Shown piece by piece: positions 1-13,790 of a stretch of 64,000 nt of DNA. A model generated the notes under the pieces. It saw only the letters and a list, made by a program, of their open reading frames with translations, was not told where the DNA came from and ran no database searches. The translations under genes were made by a program, and so were the position numbers. This DNA is from Oikopleura dioica. Lineage: Eukaryota; Chordata; Appendicularia; Copelata; Oikopleuridae. The DNA lies in contig OU015569.1 of the NCBI GenBank assembly GCA_907165135.1, forward strand, positions 4,464,001 to 4,528,000, read 5' to 3'. Position 1 is the stretch's first letter. Each line of letters starts with the position of its first letter.

Positions 1-141
1 TTAGCCGGAGACCCGCAAATACTCCTTCTTTTGGTGATTTGGAAACCGCCTAGTAGCCAACTAGCTCAGTTCTGAACTTGCTTTTTTAACGATCTCATGC
101 AAATAATATATGTAATTCTTATTATGATTTATCCGAAACAG

Positions 142-1414
142 ACGAAAGCCGCTCACTTTTCGATTGACAACTATCAACAACTGCAAAGTCAATGCCACGG
201 CGGCAACTTGCGCTGGGACTATCATAACGCTTTCTTTTTCGCTGGATCGTTAGCATCTACCATTGGATACGGAAACGTTTATCCTGAAACATTTGGGTAA
301 GTATTGACACCTTGGCGTGTAATTACTCGATATTCTTTGGCAAAACTCTCGATGAAAATAATAATCCGTTTTCAGTGGCAAAGTATTCTGCATATTCTTC
401 ATCGCTTTCGGAATTCCCTACTTTGGATACATGATGAGCGTGATATCTGAGCTGATCCATTTGAATCTACGACGGGTGGGCACCCTTCGAATTCGTCATC
501 GCAGCCTCGTCCCAAGCTCCTCCAATTTTGATAAATCGAAATACACGATGGAGTTCTCGACTGCTTCGTATGTTATTATAGGTAAGTTTTGCAAACCGTT
601 AGAACTTTTAACATTAATTTTGCATTACCAGGCTCTGCAGCTCTCGTTTTCCTGCCTTCTTATGGTCTCACATTAATAGAAGGATGGAGTTACTTTGACA
701 GCATGTACTACAGTCTCATTACGCTCACTACCGTCGGTATCGGAGACTTCGTGCCTTCTATCCTGCCTCCTAACAAATTTGGTATGTAAGACTATCAGGT
801 ATATTTGCTGAAGCTCAGTAGAAATATTAGATAAGAAATGAAAGAAGAATGTTCAAGTTGAACTCCTAGATTCTAGTCAACAGTAATTAAATAATTTGAG
901 ATCTAGCTGATTTTGCATTAAATCTCTTGCTGGGGTACGTTTTGAGATGCAACTGGAGTTTGTTTTGAGTTTTCAACGATTACGTCAAGAATCTGTTTTG
1001 GTGTTAAATATTAGGCGTAATTTGGCGATCGCGTTTTTATTGAACTTTTGCCGAGATTTCACTTAAATGCGCAAATCACGTTTTAGGCAATAATCGAAAC
1101 TGGATAAAATTGAATTACTTTGGATTTTTAAGCAACGTACGTACGCAATGATACAAAATGCTTCGAGGCTTTGGTTGACCCCATCGATAGCTCTAGCAAA
1201 TCTATCGATACAGGGATGCCGATTGCTTGTAATCAGGTACGCTAAACCGCATTTATGATCATTATTGAAACTTAATGAATTCAAGACGGAGTGGACCGAA
1301 GCAGTTCAGTTAAGTTATAGTTGGTATCGCGTACTGGTCTTTATTTGGATTCTAATTGGGCTTGCTTGGCTTGGCGGAATTATTCAAATGATTAGGAATG
1401 GATTTCCAAATTAA
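142..1414 (+). CDS. Two-pore domain potassium channel (K2P/KCNK family), 5' part missing
   Basis: Four exons are visible: 142-296, 376-581, 632-781 and 1305-1414, joined in frame by GT-AG introns. The first shows the pore-1 selectivity filter TIGYG after an extracellular segment with a Cys. The second continues with the M2 helix (FCIFFIAFGIPYFGYM). The third has M3 and the pore-2 filter TTVGIGDF. The fourth carries the typical M4 helix (WYRVLVFIWILIGLAW). Two pore loops per subunit define K2P leak channels, which dimerise at the plasma membrane and set resting potential. M1 and the start codon are not in the window or lie undetected in bases 1-141. The last exon ends with a stop soon after M4, so the cytoplasmic tail would be very short unless another exon follows. 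The large (523 nt) third intron is unusual here. The subfamily (TWIK, TASK, TREK) was not determined. Confidence 0.88.
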
Positions 1415-2478
1415 GATGTTAATTAATCATTTCGAAGCTTATCCTGGATAAGTCGCGGCAGCTTTCTGGAATCCACCAAAAGCGATAATTTCAGATTCAA
1501 AGCAAGTAACCCTGAAGTTGTTCTGAAACGGTTCTAAAACCAGTTTTATGCTTATTTCTTCTTATATCAACAGTTAAAATTAAGATTCTTGAACCTAATC
1601 AAAAGATATCAGAGTACAAAGACTTCAGCAAAACCGTTCTATCGCCAGACATTTGATTAAACAAACCAAGTCAGAAACCGACCCAAATGATAACTGTAAA
1701 CTTATTACTGTAAATTATTTAACGGAAAAGAGAGAACTTGATATTCAATTTGATTTTTCGTTTGTTAGCTTTTTGAAAATTGGATTTCCCGTTTCTCGAC
1801 GACCGGATTTTCATGAAAAAGAAATGTTACAAGTTGGATACCGCCAATTGCCGGATCTGTGGAAGTTGTTTTTGCGCATTTTGGTGACCGTACGTCCGGT
1901 CTGCTATTGAGAAGAAATTATGCTTTGTGGGAAATTTTCCTGGAACTAGAAGGCTGTTCTTGAAGAAGGATTGACTCAGTTAAATTTTAAAAGTCCTATT
2001 GAGGACTGAAATACTTTTCAAGGAAAATAATCATCAAGAAAATGGTCATTTTAAACAGTTAATTCGGTTCCAATCGATTTTATAAGAGCTAAAATAAATA
2101 ATTTATACATAACAACTAACAAAATTAGTAATAATGGTATGATCATCGTTGAATAATCTTCTCAGGTCTAAACTCGTCTGAAGTAGAGATGAATTCCAGT
2201 GAGTTACTGTGACAGTTCAAACGCTCGATTATGAAAGCACGACTTTGCTGAAAGCTCATCATAGCGAAATATTGGATCAACGATGGACGAAGTTCTTGAT
2301 TTTGTTAGAGAAGAGCGAAAAAATAGACAGGGTGTACTTGACGCCATTAGAACCCACCCTGAGCGTCACGAACTAGGTCAACGGCTGAGAATTCAATTCA
2401 AAATGAATTAATAATAACATGAAAAATAGGTTGAGAAAATATGTAGCTTTTGAATTCGAAAAAAGCGAAAGTGATAAT
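1415..2478. other. Intergenic, no gene seen
   Basis: About 1 kb of AT-rich sequence between the K2P gene and the next plus-strand gene. Only short chance reading frames occur. I see no tRNA-like or repeat structure. Confidence 0.4.
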
Positions 2479-3681
2479 GTCTAGACTCGATGCAGGTGAC
2501 TTACTGCAACTCAGCGGGCTCTTGGCGCCACGGAACAAAGCCCCTCCCTACGACAATATTCTAAATACGTTAACATGCCAAGAGCTATTGCGCAGCCTTA
2601 CGAAGAGTGATTTGCAGGGATCTCGGTAGTACAAGAATATAAAATTTCATATAAAAAAATTCTAAGAGGAAATATTTGTGATTCGGATTTGCCAGCCCCG
2701 AACGATATCGCAAAGTGGTGGCATATCTATCTTCGTCGAGAAGAGAAACAACCAAACTTGAGTGGAATTATCCACATTCTTCAAAATGCAGCGCCAGTAA
2801 AAGAAGAGTACAGTATTTACGAGGATTTCGTCATCGTTAATAGGATTCGTCGATATCCTGAGACCTTGTCGAAGTCGATTTTTGATCGAAAAGAGGTTGT
2901 TTAAACTTATAAAGTATTCGAAAGCTCACTTTCTTTAGATCCAAATCAAGACAACGCCATTCACCAAGCCGATGAAAAATCATGGGGTGCTTGTTCTACG
3001 CAGAGTTTGAAAAAATGGTGAGCGCTCATGCTCGCTCACTCACGTAAAAACTCACGAAAAACAGTGAGCAAGAGTGGTTTGTCGCTCACTTAAAAAAAAT
3101 TCCGAGGACCCGATCCCAACTCACTCGCTTACGAGAGTTTCAACCATTATTTCAAACTCTTGCTCTACGAATCATCAAGAAGAGCCAAAACTCAAAATAC
3201 GACTTCGAAATTGTCCCTACAAAGATAAATACGTTGGCAAGATACAACCAGGAACTCATCGAATTTGTTGGCCCATATATTCTCGTTAAGATGAAAATGG
3301 AGCTGACGGATCCTTCAAAACCCCTGCCTCAGCTCATGGCGAAAAGAGCCGAGTTTAATTGTCTGATGAGTCTGAAGAACTACGAAAGCTATGTTGACAC
3401 GTTTGAGGAGATTAAAGAGTACGAAGATATGGTCGAAAAAAAGTATGCTGAGCGACCGGGAGATACATCTTCAGACAAAATGGGGAAAAAGTATGGATCG
3501 ACCACTTTTACCACAATTCATAATCTTAGGCCTCAAAATATATTTCAGCTTTTGGAAAACAGATGCCCTACGAGATATTCGAAACAAGAAATGGATCAAC
3601 GAGTGTCAAGGCTGCAAATATTACGGCGAGTGCGAATGTTACAAGCTGAAAAAACTGAAAATTGAAAATAAATCGAATTGA
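2479..3681 (+). CDS. Unrecognised protein, multi-exon, Cys-rich C-terminus
   Basis: Possible start at 2479 (MSRLDAGDLLQL). The first exon can be spliced at a GTAGTA donor near 2625 to sequence after the AG near 2669, giving a continuous frame to about 2896. Further exons probably lie at 2940-3017 and 3150-3490; the latter encodes the charged stretch KMKMELTDPSKPLPQLMAKR. A GTATGG donor near 3490 and the TTTCAG acceptor near 3548 join it in frame to the last exon, which ends KKWINECQGCKYYGECECYK and then a stop at 3681. The C-terminal pattern C-x2-C-x5-C-x-C could bind metal or form disulfides. I do not recognise a family, and the middle exon junctions are uncertain. Confidence 0.4.
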
Positions 3682-3960
3682 AACGTACTTGTGTGCTTGG
3701 TATGCGCGAAGTCGAGCAAGGGTTAAGCGTATCTAATAATGCTCATTTAATTAAGCCAAAACATGGGTAGGTTTTCCAAGTTCTAGCACCTTGGAAGATG
3801 TTGTTGAAAAGAAATACCTGGCGCTGTTGCGCTCGAGACTCCACCAAAGCCGCCACCACCAAACGTCTGAGGTGCATAAAACTACTGCTCCAGCAGCAGC
3901 AAAAACAATAAGGATTCCCGATAAGAGAAACCTAGAGAAAATCAACGAATACAAAAGACA

Positions 3961-5248
3961 ATGAAAGTTTTTTCTTTGCTTTTTGTCAGCGCCGCTCAGG
4001 CCGAAGTAGTGGAAGATGATATGTGTGTCAGGAAAGGTCAAAAAATCATACTGTCGCCAATGCAGATGTTTGGGCTCTGATGGTATTGACTAACCTTAGT
4101 AATAAAAATTTTGCGACCAAATACAAAGAGATGGACGTGTCGCCCCATGCGATCAAATTGACAATTTGCCGGTGGAAGCAACTCTCAATGGGCTCGGCCG
4201 AATGGATCAAGAGCGTAGATATGTGGATTTGAAAATGATGGCCGAAAAGTGGTGGGCTAGAAACAACGGCGGTGCTTTCGATGAGCGAAAATACTGGGCA
4301 TATGGATGCCACTGCTACCTCTTAGGGGACAGACCAATGACTGAAATGGGCATTGGCAGTCCCGTCGACGCGTTGGATAACAGATGCAAGGCCTACAAGG
4401 AAAGGTTCAAGCTACTCGAAAACTTGTAGCTCTTACTGGATTAATTGAAGTACGCATCATCTTCCGTTGGATAAGACTCAAATCTTATCACGGTGTGACA
4501 CAGGTAGCGCTTACCGCCACGTAATCCAAGTGGAGGGCGCGTAATATCAAAATCGCGCTTGCGCCTTGTTTTGGGTGTCAATCTAAAGCTCAACAGAGTG
4601 TTTATTTTCGAAATGCTGTCCCTGTAACAACCCCTTTCTAATTTCAGGATATTTATTTCGAAAAAATGCTCAACAAGGAAAAAGTTTTTTTTTACTAAAA
4701 TTTGAACCAAATGACAAGGACTGCCAAAAATGTGCACGGGCCAAACACGGCAACGAATGCATTGGCGAATTTGTCAAGTACACATGGCGATACAGCAAGA
4801 AGAATCAAAATCTCGCCGCCCAAGAGGTTTGCCTAATAAATTCTATTTTAGGATTTGAATTGAGCTGTATTTTAGGATCCAGGAACGTGTGCTCGCGAGT
4901 TGTTTGAATGCGATCGACAGCTGATCTATGATATCTGGGAAAAGAGGGTAAGATATTTTTCCTTACGAAATCATAGAGTAATTTATACTCAAGGAAATCT
5001 TTGACACCCAGTACCACGCCTTCTGGTCAAATGACGACCCCGCTCTGGCTTTCGATAACCGAGACCCCGACAATTGTCCTCGCAAAGGAGGCGTCCGAGT
5101 TGAGCATCAATGTTGCGGCGGCTACGATCGACCCTATCTCTGGCTCAACCTGAACAAGAACCGATGCTGTGCTACGCGAAATCAGCAGACCGGCGATTCT
5201 GTCCCTTACGATGCCGATTGCGAGCACGGCGAATGGCTTGGTTTCTAA
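3961..5248 (+). CDS. Secreted phospholipase A2-like protein lacking the catalytic His-Asp
   Basis: The start at 3961 gives a signal peptide (MKVFSLLFVSAAQA). The PLA2-like core has the calcium-loop-type Cys motif YGCHC, then SPVDALDNRCKAYKERF where active enzymes have D-x-C-C-x-x-H-D-x-C-Y, then a CIGEFVKYTWRYSKKN segment and CARELFECDRQLIYD, which matches the second long helix (C-x-CD-R) of secreted PLA2. The His-Asp dyad positions read Tyr-Lys, so hydrolytic activity is unlikely. A C-terminal extension has a CCGGYDRPYLWLNLNKNRCC cysteine block and ends at 5248. At least four exons; boundaries before 4200 and around 4430-4690 are approximate. The family call rests on pattern memory. A role as an extracellular structural or binding protein is inference. 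Confidence 0.6.
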
Positions 5249-5404
5249 AGATCTAACAACACCTGTAACCTGTGTAAAAATTTTTTTTTTTGAATAAATG
5301 TTCTTAACTAATAGCCTGCTTGAAAACGATGTTTTTGGATGAGAATTATAGAAATTGTCATTCAAAAAATAGTTTGAATGTGTAAAAGTCTGTTTATTAC
5401 AAGT
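5249..5404. other. Tail-to-tail spacer
   Basis: Short spacer between the stop of the PLA2-like gene on the plus strand and the stop of Piezo on the minus strand. It includes an A/T run near 5280 and AATAAA on the plus strand near 5293, a likely polyadenylation signal for the PLA2-like gene. Confidence 0.5.
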
Positions 5405-8400
5405 TTAATCCTGTTTAATTTGTTTCACTCTAGGTTTATAAGGTCTGAGTTTGGTTACTTTGAGCATAGTTTCGGGACTTCGGTAAAGGTAAATGAGTTT
5501 GGCCATTAAATCTTCTTCTAATTTCCATTCTTTGAGTTCGCGAACGAGGTAGATGTCTGAATATGGTCGTGAGAAGAAAATACTCAGTACTTAAACAAAC
5601 CTGAACAAAGCTGAAGAAGCTCATCCACATTTGGATATTCATGGAACATAATATAAGCACCGTCGTATTGGAAAATAGCGCGAGTATAACGACCCGCCAA
5701 CAAAACAACCGACAAATAGAGTCCAATAACTCCATAACCAGTCAGCCAGGCTAATGATTCAGGGCCAGTTTTATCCGAAATGATGATCAGCTTGTCAACA
5801 AGGTCATCGCTATTTGGATTGGTCGGAATCTGCAAAATATAAATTTTGTGGTGAAATCAAGGAAAATTATACCATTTTGCCGAGAGTGGTCATTTTCCAC
5901 CATTTCTCTTCTTTGACTGTCACATGTTCAGTTTCGCCTACATCACAGCTTTCTGTCGCGTTTATCTTGTACGCGCCTGTCGCTGTCTCACAAACTCTAA
6001 GCACAGTGACTCGTCTCTCCAAGTTGAGTGTTACATTTGCCCAGAGTTTCGTGTTCAGGTCTTCATTCAAAATGCTGGTCATTTCACGTGCGGTGTCTGT
6101 GTTTAGTGCTCTTATGTAGTGAGGTATTGCTTTGTGAATTGTGACGCTCAGGTTCGGGCTCTCGCCCTCAAGAACAGCCTTGAAATCGGCGCACTCTTTT
6201 TCGCTCAGCTCATGCTTCGCTTCTCCGGATGCGTACTCCCACAGTTTCTCGTACTGATTCGGATTTCGTCGGATTTGGTAGTCGAATATGAACCATGCCC
6301 CACAAGTGGTCCTGTTCTCTCGTATGACTCGTTTCTCTAGCAGTCGGATCATATTCATTTTCTGGGGCTCGGTTATTGACCAGATTGTGTCCGAGTTTTT
6401 ATTCACTATGATATAAGGTTAGCATTCTGCGATAAAATTGGACCGACCTTTGACGAAGAACAAATCGCCATGATCGTATCGTGAGAGCATTTGTTGTGCG
6501 CCGAGATTATCCTTGAACCCATAGTTCGTTAGACTATTGAACTGGAGTTCTGTAAAAGGGATGAGATTGCTACCGACAGAGTAATCGGTAAAGATGTCTG
6601 AGAATCCTTCCAGTGACAGAGAGATTTTCACTTCCTTCGGCGCGTTTGGAACACCAGCTACCGTTTGAACGATTGACATGAATGCCAAGGGGAACCACAT
6701 GATTATAATCAATAGGACAATTAACAAACCACCTAGAATAAAAGTTAGAATGTTTCCGAAAAGCTCTATTAAAGGGCCAACAAAATAATCAGTTGTTGAA
6801 AAGGCAATGCCATGCGCCTGAAAATTCTGTTGGTTCTTTCGAAAATGCGAAAAGAAGATAAATGAGATAAAGGATGGTGCTGCTTTCAGCATATTACAAA
6901 AATTGCAATAAATGCGAGATAACTGAGATTAAATGCGAGATTTCAAGTTTACGGCTTATTGCTTCCATAATCCATTGTGATCTTGTCATTGCGTGCTCTG
7001 AACAATTAGTGCTTTCTTCAAATGGATAAACCATACCTCCAGAATATTTGAAGCTGGGCCAGCGTGGAAATCCACGTGGGTAATGGAACTGCTTTTCCAA
7101 GTGACGCCAGCACTTGATTTGATAAAGCTCGTGGTAAATCGTGGTTAACATGAACCATCTGAGAAGGTTGACTAAATTGCAAAGAGACGTGACTCACCTT
7201 GAAATGCCCACAGTGGACTCAACGAACATCCAGTCCATAATATTTTGGAATTCAATAATGAAGGGACACACGCGGTATCCGATGAAGACATAAAGGTTAA
7301 CATAGTTGTATCGTTTTGTTAGGAAATGTTGCAGAATGCGGGTTGGATAGCCAGATTTTATCTGAACGGTTATCAGTGTCTGTTTACGCAGTGAAAATCT
7401 ACCTGGTGAGCACTGAATGCAAAATATATCGCTTTGAAAGTGTACAATGAAATTGCGACGTTGTTTTTGAAGAATGAACGGCTTGTTATTTGTGGCAGTA
7501 AGAAGAAGATCCTAAACAAATACTTACCAATAATTTACATACAGTTAGACTTACCATATGTGAATAACAAGTACTTGTGCAAAGTGGAAAATTAGCTTGG
7601 CCATCAGATTCTTTTTGAGATAAATTGCACGATCTTAATATAAAAAGTAAATACTCACTTCACAGAAGTTATTTCAACTTACCGATGAGAATAAGGAAAA
7701 AATGGGTTATGAGGAGGTAAAGGAAACTTTTAGGAACGGTATTTTCTTTAATCTGAACGGTAATATCCAGGGACTGGCCGACAGTATGCTTGCCAAAAGC
7801 CCAGTAGCCGAACATGATGATGATAAAGCAAATGAAATCACAGCCCAACATCCAAATGTACATATCAGTGGGCATGTTCTTCTTTTCTTTTTCTTGCTGA
7901 ATCAAACGAGCGTAGAAACGACCTAATATTATTATTAAGTAAAGAGCGGTTATAATAAGTGAAAACCTGGCGATTTGAAGAAAACAAGTAATTTGTTGAG
8001 GAGCCAATCGATGACACGTAGGAAGCAGTTCTTATTTTGCTCTGAGGTGCGCGGGCGATGATTTTTGTCCTTGCGCTTTTTAAGGCTTTTAAATAGTGTT
8101 ATTCTTACTAAAATGAAATCGAATGGATTATTTAATTGCCGTTCCTTTGATTTATTCCGTCCAACGAGCCGGTCGAATCCGTCAATGGTCTTGTCAACAA
8201 TATAAACTTGGAACAGATTCGTATTATCATCATCATCGTCCAGGTCACGTTCATCATAGTTCTCCCATAGTCCGTGGACCTTCAAAAGACCACGCTGGAA
8301 GAAAAGCACAAGCAGTTGGGCAATATCCAGATACTTGACTCCGTCACGATTCTGAACACCAAAGATCTTTTCTAAGGCGAAAGGATCGTTCTCGCTGGCG

Positions 8401-11400
8401 TTCTTGATTTTATAAAATTGCCAGAATTTGAATGCAAAAATGTATTTGATCGTAATGACAAGGCAGGTGTAGCCGATCACAGTGACCCAGAACCGCTTCG
8501 AGGGCCTTGGAACGCTTAGCATCGCCCAAAGAAACACCATTCCCAACATGGGAATCGACAGGATCGAGGCGTTAAGCATACCATTCAGAATCATAAGAGC
8601 GTAGCAAAGATTGTCGATCTGGAACTGAGCAAAGTACCAGATCGCGCTGAGGAAACGTTGGATGAAGTGGTCTTCTTTATCGAAATCATCGGGACTCACG
8701 AAGTAGTTCGAGAAGTCGTCTTGATGCGTTCGCGATGCTGATGAAGGAGTCTCCACATCAGTTCCTGTTTGGCTTCCCGCGTTTGAGCCAGTACCGTGTC
8801 GAGCCACGCGATTGAGAGCTGCGTTTCGGATTTGGTGTGCATACCTTCTATCAGCTACTACGGGCAATGTATTTCTCGACTCTTGTCTATCCCGTTTCAA
8901 CTGAATGATGATCGAGCGATAAGCTTGTGTTCGTGTGTTCAGCACTCTAGTAAAATAAATCACTGTATCGTAGAGAAGGTTTCCTTGTGGCTCACTATCT
9001 TCTTTTGGCACGGCTACAGTCAGTTCCGGACTTTTCGATACCTCTCCCGGGCTAGTCGCTGGCTCCGACATGGTTGAGTCCTCCTCCATAGGAACAATAT
9101 GATCTGATTTATCGTAACTGACTGATTTAAAGACCCTATCAGCATGCTCATCCGCCCAATCAACTCGAGGACGGCCACCCGTCGGCAGCCTCGGACTCTG
9201 TTCTTTATCAGTTTGTTGAGGTCGTTCAAATAGGGTGTCTTTGCTCTCGGACATATCTTTGCCTGGAAGCCTTCCTGTGAATAGAACATTGCCGATTCCC
9301 TGTTTTATATCTCTGAATGATTGAGGCAATTTTGGGCTGTTTCCAGCAGCATTAATTTGATTATCTGTGATCGAGTGCTGCATTCCAGGTGTGCTTTTTA
9401 TTCCAGAATCTGAGGTCGATTGAGGGAGTCCATGAGGCGTTTGTGTATCGTTGTCATCGTCGATTGTTTCTGTCAATCCCTCGAACCATGTCTTGTCGCA
9501 GACTCGCAAGGCGTCGAAGTGATCGTATGGCTCTTGAAGATCGCTGCGGACATTTCTACGAATACGCTCGACTGACTCTTGGACACGCTCCTTGTCAATT
9601 TCCTCATTTTTCTTTCTTTTTCCAGCTTCCATTTGAACCCACAGGGAAAACAACTGATTGCCCTTAGAGCTCAAACCGATTTGAACGATTAAATCTTCAC
9701 GTACATGAAGGAAATAGTAGCTCTGGAATATGCGCCGCTGGAGCAGTAAGAAAACAAATGTAGCAAAGTCCCACGCGATGCCGACAGCTTGTACGTCTTT
9801 TTCGTGAATACATTCGTTTTCTGGTGGTTTGTTGTTTTTATCCAGTATTGTAAAGTAAGATGTGTCTTCGCAAGAGAGTGATAGTAACGAACGCAGATAG
9901 CATGTAGGATTGTCGGGCCCGTTTTCGATTTCCTCAACTGTGCCCGAAAACACACATGCGAGAAGCTGGAGACAACATTTCGTGACGACGACAATGCCAT
10001 TATAAAACAACAGCCAGTTCCAACGACGTCGAAGAATTGATGGTCGGCAGGTAATTATCATTTGACCTTGATATAAAAAGTAAAACGACGCGACTAGGTA
10101 TCCAAGGCAGAAGAGACTTGTTCGGTTCGTGCCTGCAATAAGGACAACAGTGAATGTCACCCAATAAACCATTGAAAACACAAATGTCTTTAGTCTATCG
10201 AGGGTGGTTGGCGGCTCGGCGAGGATAAAATTTCGATGAGGATTGTCTTTTACATCATCAAGAACAGTGTCGTCGTTTCTGCCAGCAAGCTTGATCCAAG
10301 TGTCGGTATTTTCGTTCTCAAAAACGCCGCATTGACAAACAGCGAGCAAAAGTTGGAAGAAGTCAAGAATGATGGCATTCGCTTTGGTGTGATCTATCCC
10401 GGCATCTTTCGGGAGAAAGAGGTACTTTACAAATTTGATCCGTTCATCGTCGTTGGAGATTAATTTATAGAATATCATATTTTCATTGTTGTAATATTTG
10501 TCCGCAAGATTGACACAGAGAGCTTTGGGAATATTCAGAACGAGTACAAACTCGACTGCCCAAAGAACTGAGAGAAATATTGTGTAGCCTTTCCAGACTT
10601 TGGCCAGCGTTCGACGCGAATTCGAAGATATGACAAGAAGAATGAGAAGGCAAATCGCATAAATAGTACCGAAGAAATCCTTACGCGTCCAAATCGTTAT
10701 CACACTGGAAATGAAGCACACTTCAACACCAAACTTGTGGAAAAAGTAATTTGCAAAGAACTTGCAGCACTCCTTCACAGAGCGATCGGCATTCTCGCGA
10801 ATTATTTCTGGGAAAATGGCACCAGGTGCGACTTTCGACTCAGGATAGTGGTTCTCCAGGAAACGGGAGCGCCGGAATATAACTCGCTCAGCCAAAAGGA
10901 CAATGATGATTGAAAGCCATCCTCGAACAAATTCACAGAAACTATCCTGATCGTCGACTTTTTCAAAGCCAATCCATTTCATAAGATCAACGCTCTGATC
11001 TTTGTCGTCACAGCGGGTACTTTCCAGAAGTGTTTGATTTAAATTCTGATGAACGAATTCAAGCTGGTAGATCATGTTGAAGAGGAGCATTAGAGATGCC
11101 CAGACGAGCGTTAGAATATAAACAAACAGGTCGAGATTTCGAAAAGGGAGTCCCAGAATCCACAGAAGAGCAGGGAATAGGTAGCAAGCGGAGGGTTGAC
11201 TGAGTGCAGAAATAATGACTACGATAGCGCAAATTTTCCACCGGTGAATTTCCAGAAGCTTCCACATGATTCTCTTGAAGATCTCAGCGAATACTGAGAA
11301 CTTGGCATATAGCTCACGCCATTTAGTGCTCTTTGTTAAGAAAGAGTCACTTCGTCGACGAGAAAATCGAGTGCGGGAAAGAAGAGGACCGTTTTGAAGG

Positions 11401-13790
11401 CGGTCATCGGTATGTTCATCGGTTAAAACGATGAATCGCTCATGGTAGTAATGCAGCTGGAGCATGCAGCAAACGAGGAACGCTGTGGGTAAGAAAATGG
11501 ACATCATCAAGCCAGAAGAGTCTTCGTAGTACTTGAGGCCAATATCTTCCAAGTCCGATGTATTCAAAGTGGTTATATTCTTCCAGTAGTCTTGGAAGCC
11601 ATTTAGCTGGAAAGTGTAGATGAGTACTACCACTAGAATCGAGTATACGACGAGCAAAAGCCAGAATACTCTGAGCACGCGATGCCACATGTTCCATGAT
11701 AGCTGAAAAATCACGCCGGAGAATAAGAAAAATAACATGTAAATGATCTTATAGCCAACCACTTGACCATTGAGGGCTATGAACAGCAAGAAGCTGGAGA
11801 CGATAATAATAAAGTATCGAGCTAATTGTTCGAGTATCCAAGCTTGGATTTCAGGCATTGGAAGTTCGGCGTTCGGGCGTTGTTTCTCAAACTTTTGCCT
11901 AATATTCTCGTGGATCATGAGCCAGAAAACAAGCGTAAAACCGATTCGCAGGAGGAGAGTTGTAAAGGCTAGTCCCTCTGGTCGACTTCATAGTCTTTTT
12001 CATATGTTCGAAAAATGATATTTTAACAGTCGCTAGCTTAGAAGAACAAGAAAGAAATAAAGAAGAGAATGTTGAGTTGGTTTTAGGATAATTAATCAAG
12101 TAATTAAGAGATTGATGATGATGGCCGTCATCAAAAATAGTAGTCTGAGTTAGTTATTAGAATCCTAAATTAGAATCCTGATATTAAAGACTTTCCTAAG
12201 GCCAATGGTTTTCAGACCATCGCTTGCTTTTTCACCCTTGTCATTGTCATGAAGTTTCGTCGGAAGCTCATCATCCGTCAGCCTCAATGAGTAAACGAAT
12301 TGAAGCAAGATCAGCACAATTGCATAGAGTGTGATGTACTTCGAGTGTCTCAAGGTAACTGAAGCTCTATCCCGCGCCATCCACAAGTAACAACTCCAGA
12401 GGAGCAAGATAAACGTTATCCATGAGTGGTATGTTACTGACCAGGCCATCATCATGATCAAACCAACAACATAGAGAACCTTTTCTCGCAACGCTATCCA
12501 GATTTGTCGCTTTTGCGGTAATCGTGATTTAAAAATCGACATTCGATGCATAACAGCTGAAGTGGGCGACCTGGCAGAAGGCTCGGGCAGATTGCTGTAT
12601 GCATTTTCTTGGATTTCGGTCTCCGAGAAGGTACTTGTCGCATCGACAAGAGGGTCCGCTTCTTGAATATAAGCAGCACTACGCTGACTTAGCTGACTAT
12701 AATACGCTTTTTGAGACGACTTGAAGTCGCGAAAGATCATATACGAGTATGCGCAGCAAAAATGAAGCAGCAGGACAAACATGGGTTCGAAAAAATCAGG
12801 TGTCTCATTCTGCCAGCAAAAAGGCTTGACACAATCTTCGTGGACACAGTTGTCGACTACTAGATCGTAAACGGGGGTTGAGTCAGAAGTGTTTGCCCCA
12901 CATGGGTTGACAATAGTACAGTCAACAATAACGAGTCGCTTGAGGCCTAGAACCCGCGAGGCAAGATCGGTGGCATTGGTTTCTGTGTTGATCTTCATGC
13001 TGTTGCTATTGATGCTGGGCAATTGCCACATGTACATAATGAGCAAGTGGCAGGCTGTGTAAACGCTGAGGCCAAGGCGTAACTTGTAGATGTTGCGCTG
13101 CGGCTCCAAATTGACGTGAAACGAGTACATAGTCGTGAGGAATAAGAAAAATAACAGATATGGGAAAGATAAGGCTGATGGAGAAGCGATACCAGAAAGG
13201 GCCAAAAAGACGAGGGTGAAAAGAAATAGGAATTTGTTCCATCTTGACTTCGTTTCCAGCGTCTGATCTGTGATAGACTCGCCAAGAAACGTTTGGGACT
13301 GGCCCGGATTTCCAGGAATCAGTTGCGTCTCCTGACTTCCCTGATGGCTACCTTTCGCCTTGATAGCACATAAGTTCAGATACGTCAGCAGGGAGATGAT
13401 GAAAACGACGAAATTCGGCACAAGGATTCTTATACTGTTGATCAGGTCGGCTTTATCGAGTGCTTGCATTCCCAAGAAACGGTAGACCTCTTCTGTCTTT
13501 GAACATTTGCCTGGTTCGCGATTGAGAATGTCAACACCTTTGATGGCAAGCACGGCGAGGAAGATGCATTCAAGCAAAGAAAAAATACACGAAAAGATAA
13601 CGGTGGTAAGCGTGAAACGCTTGGCATAGGCGGTGTTGTATCCAGTGTTGTAAGGCCATGTTAGCAGAAGCAAAAGATAGACGATGCCGATGAAGTCGTA
13701 GCGGAAGAGAATCGCCGCGCACAGCGACACTGGCAACAGAACGTAAAAGAAAACATTACAAAGTCCGACATTCGTCGGGGTTCTCTTCAT
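5405..13790 (-). CDS. PIEZO: Piezo-type mechanosensitive ion channel
   Basis: A complete gene running right to left. The start at 13790 (MKRTPTNVGLCNVFFYVLLP) is followed by a Piezo-like first helix (RYDFIGIVYLLLL); an in-frame upstream Met at 13925 is possible. Two giant exons (about 13790-12190 and 11980-7980) encode most of the transmembrane blade helices and long charged loops; about ten small exons from 7930 to 5405 encode the pore module. The extracellular cap is visible at 6420-5870 (EVKISLSLEGFSDIF; EKRVIRENRTTC). The hallmark C-terminus is LYLSVVLLAGRYTRAIF followed by DIYLVRELKEWKLEEDL and LIYLYRSPETM. Estimated length is about 2,400-2,500 residues, normal for Piezo. Piezo trimers are plasma-membrane cation channels gated by tension. 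Exon 1-2 and pore-exon borders were not all fixed. No disruption was seen. Confidence 0.95.

Noticed and set aside
4441-4737. Minus-strand 98-codon frame
   Set aside because: It lies in the intron region of the PLA2-like gene, has no domain and no splice context.
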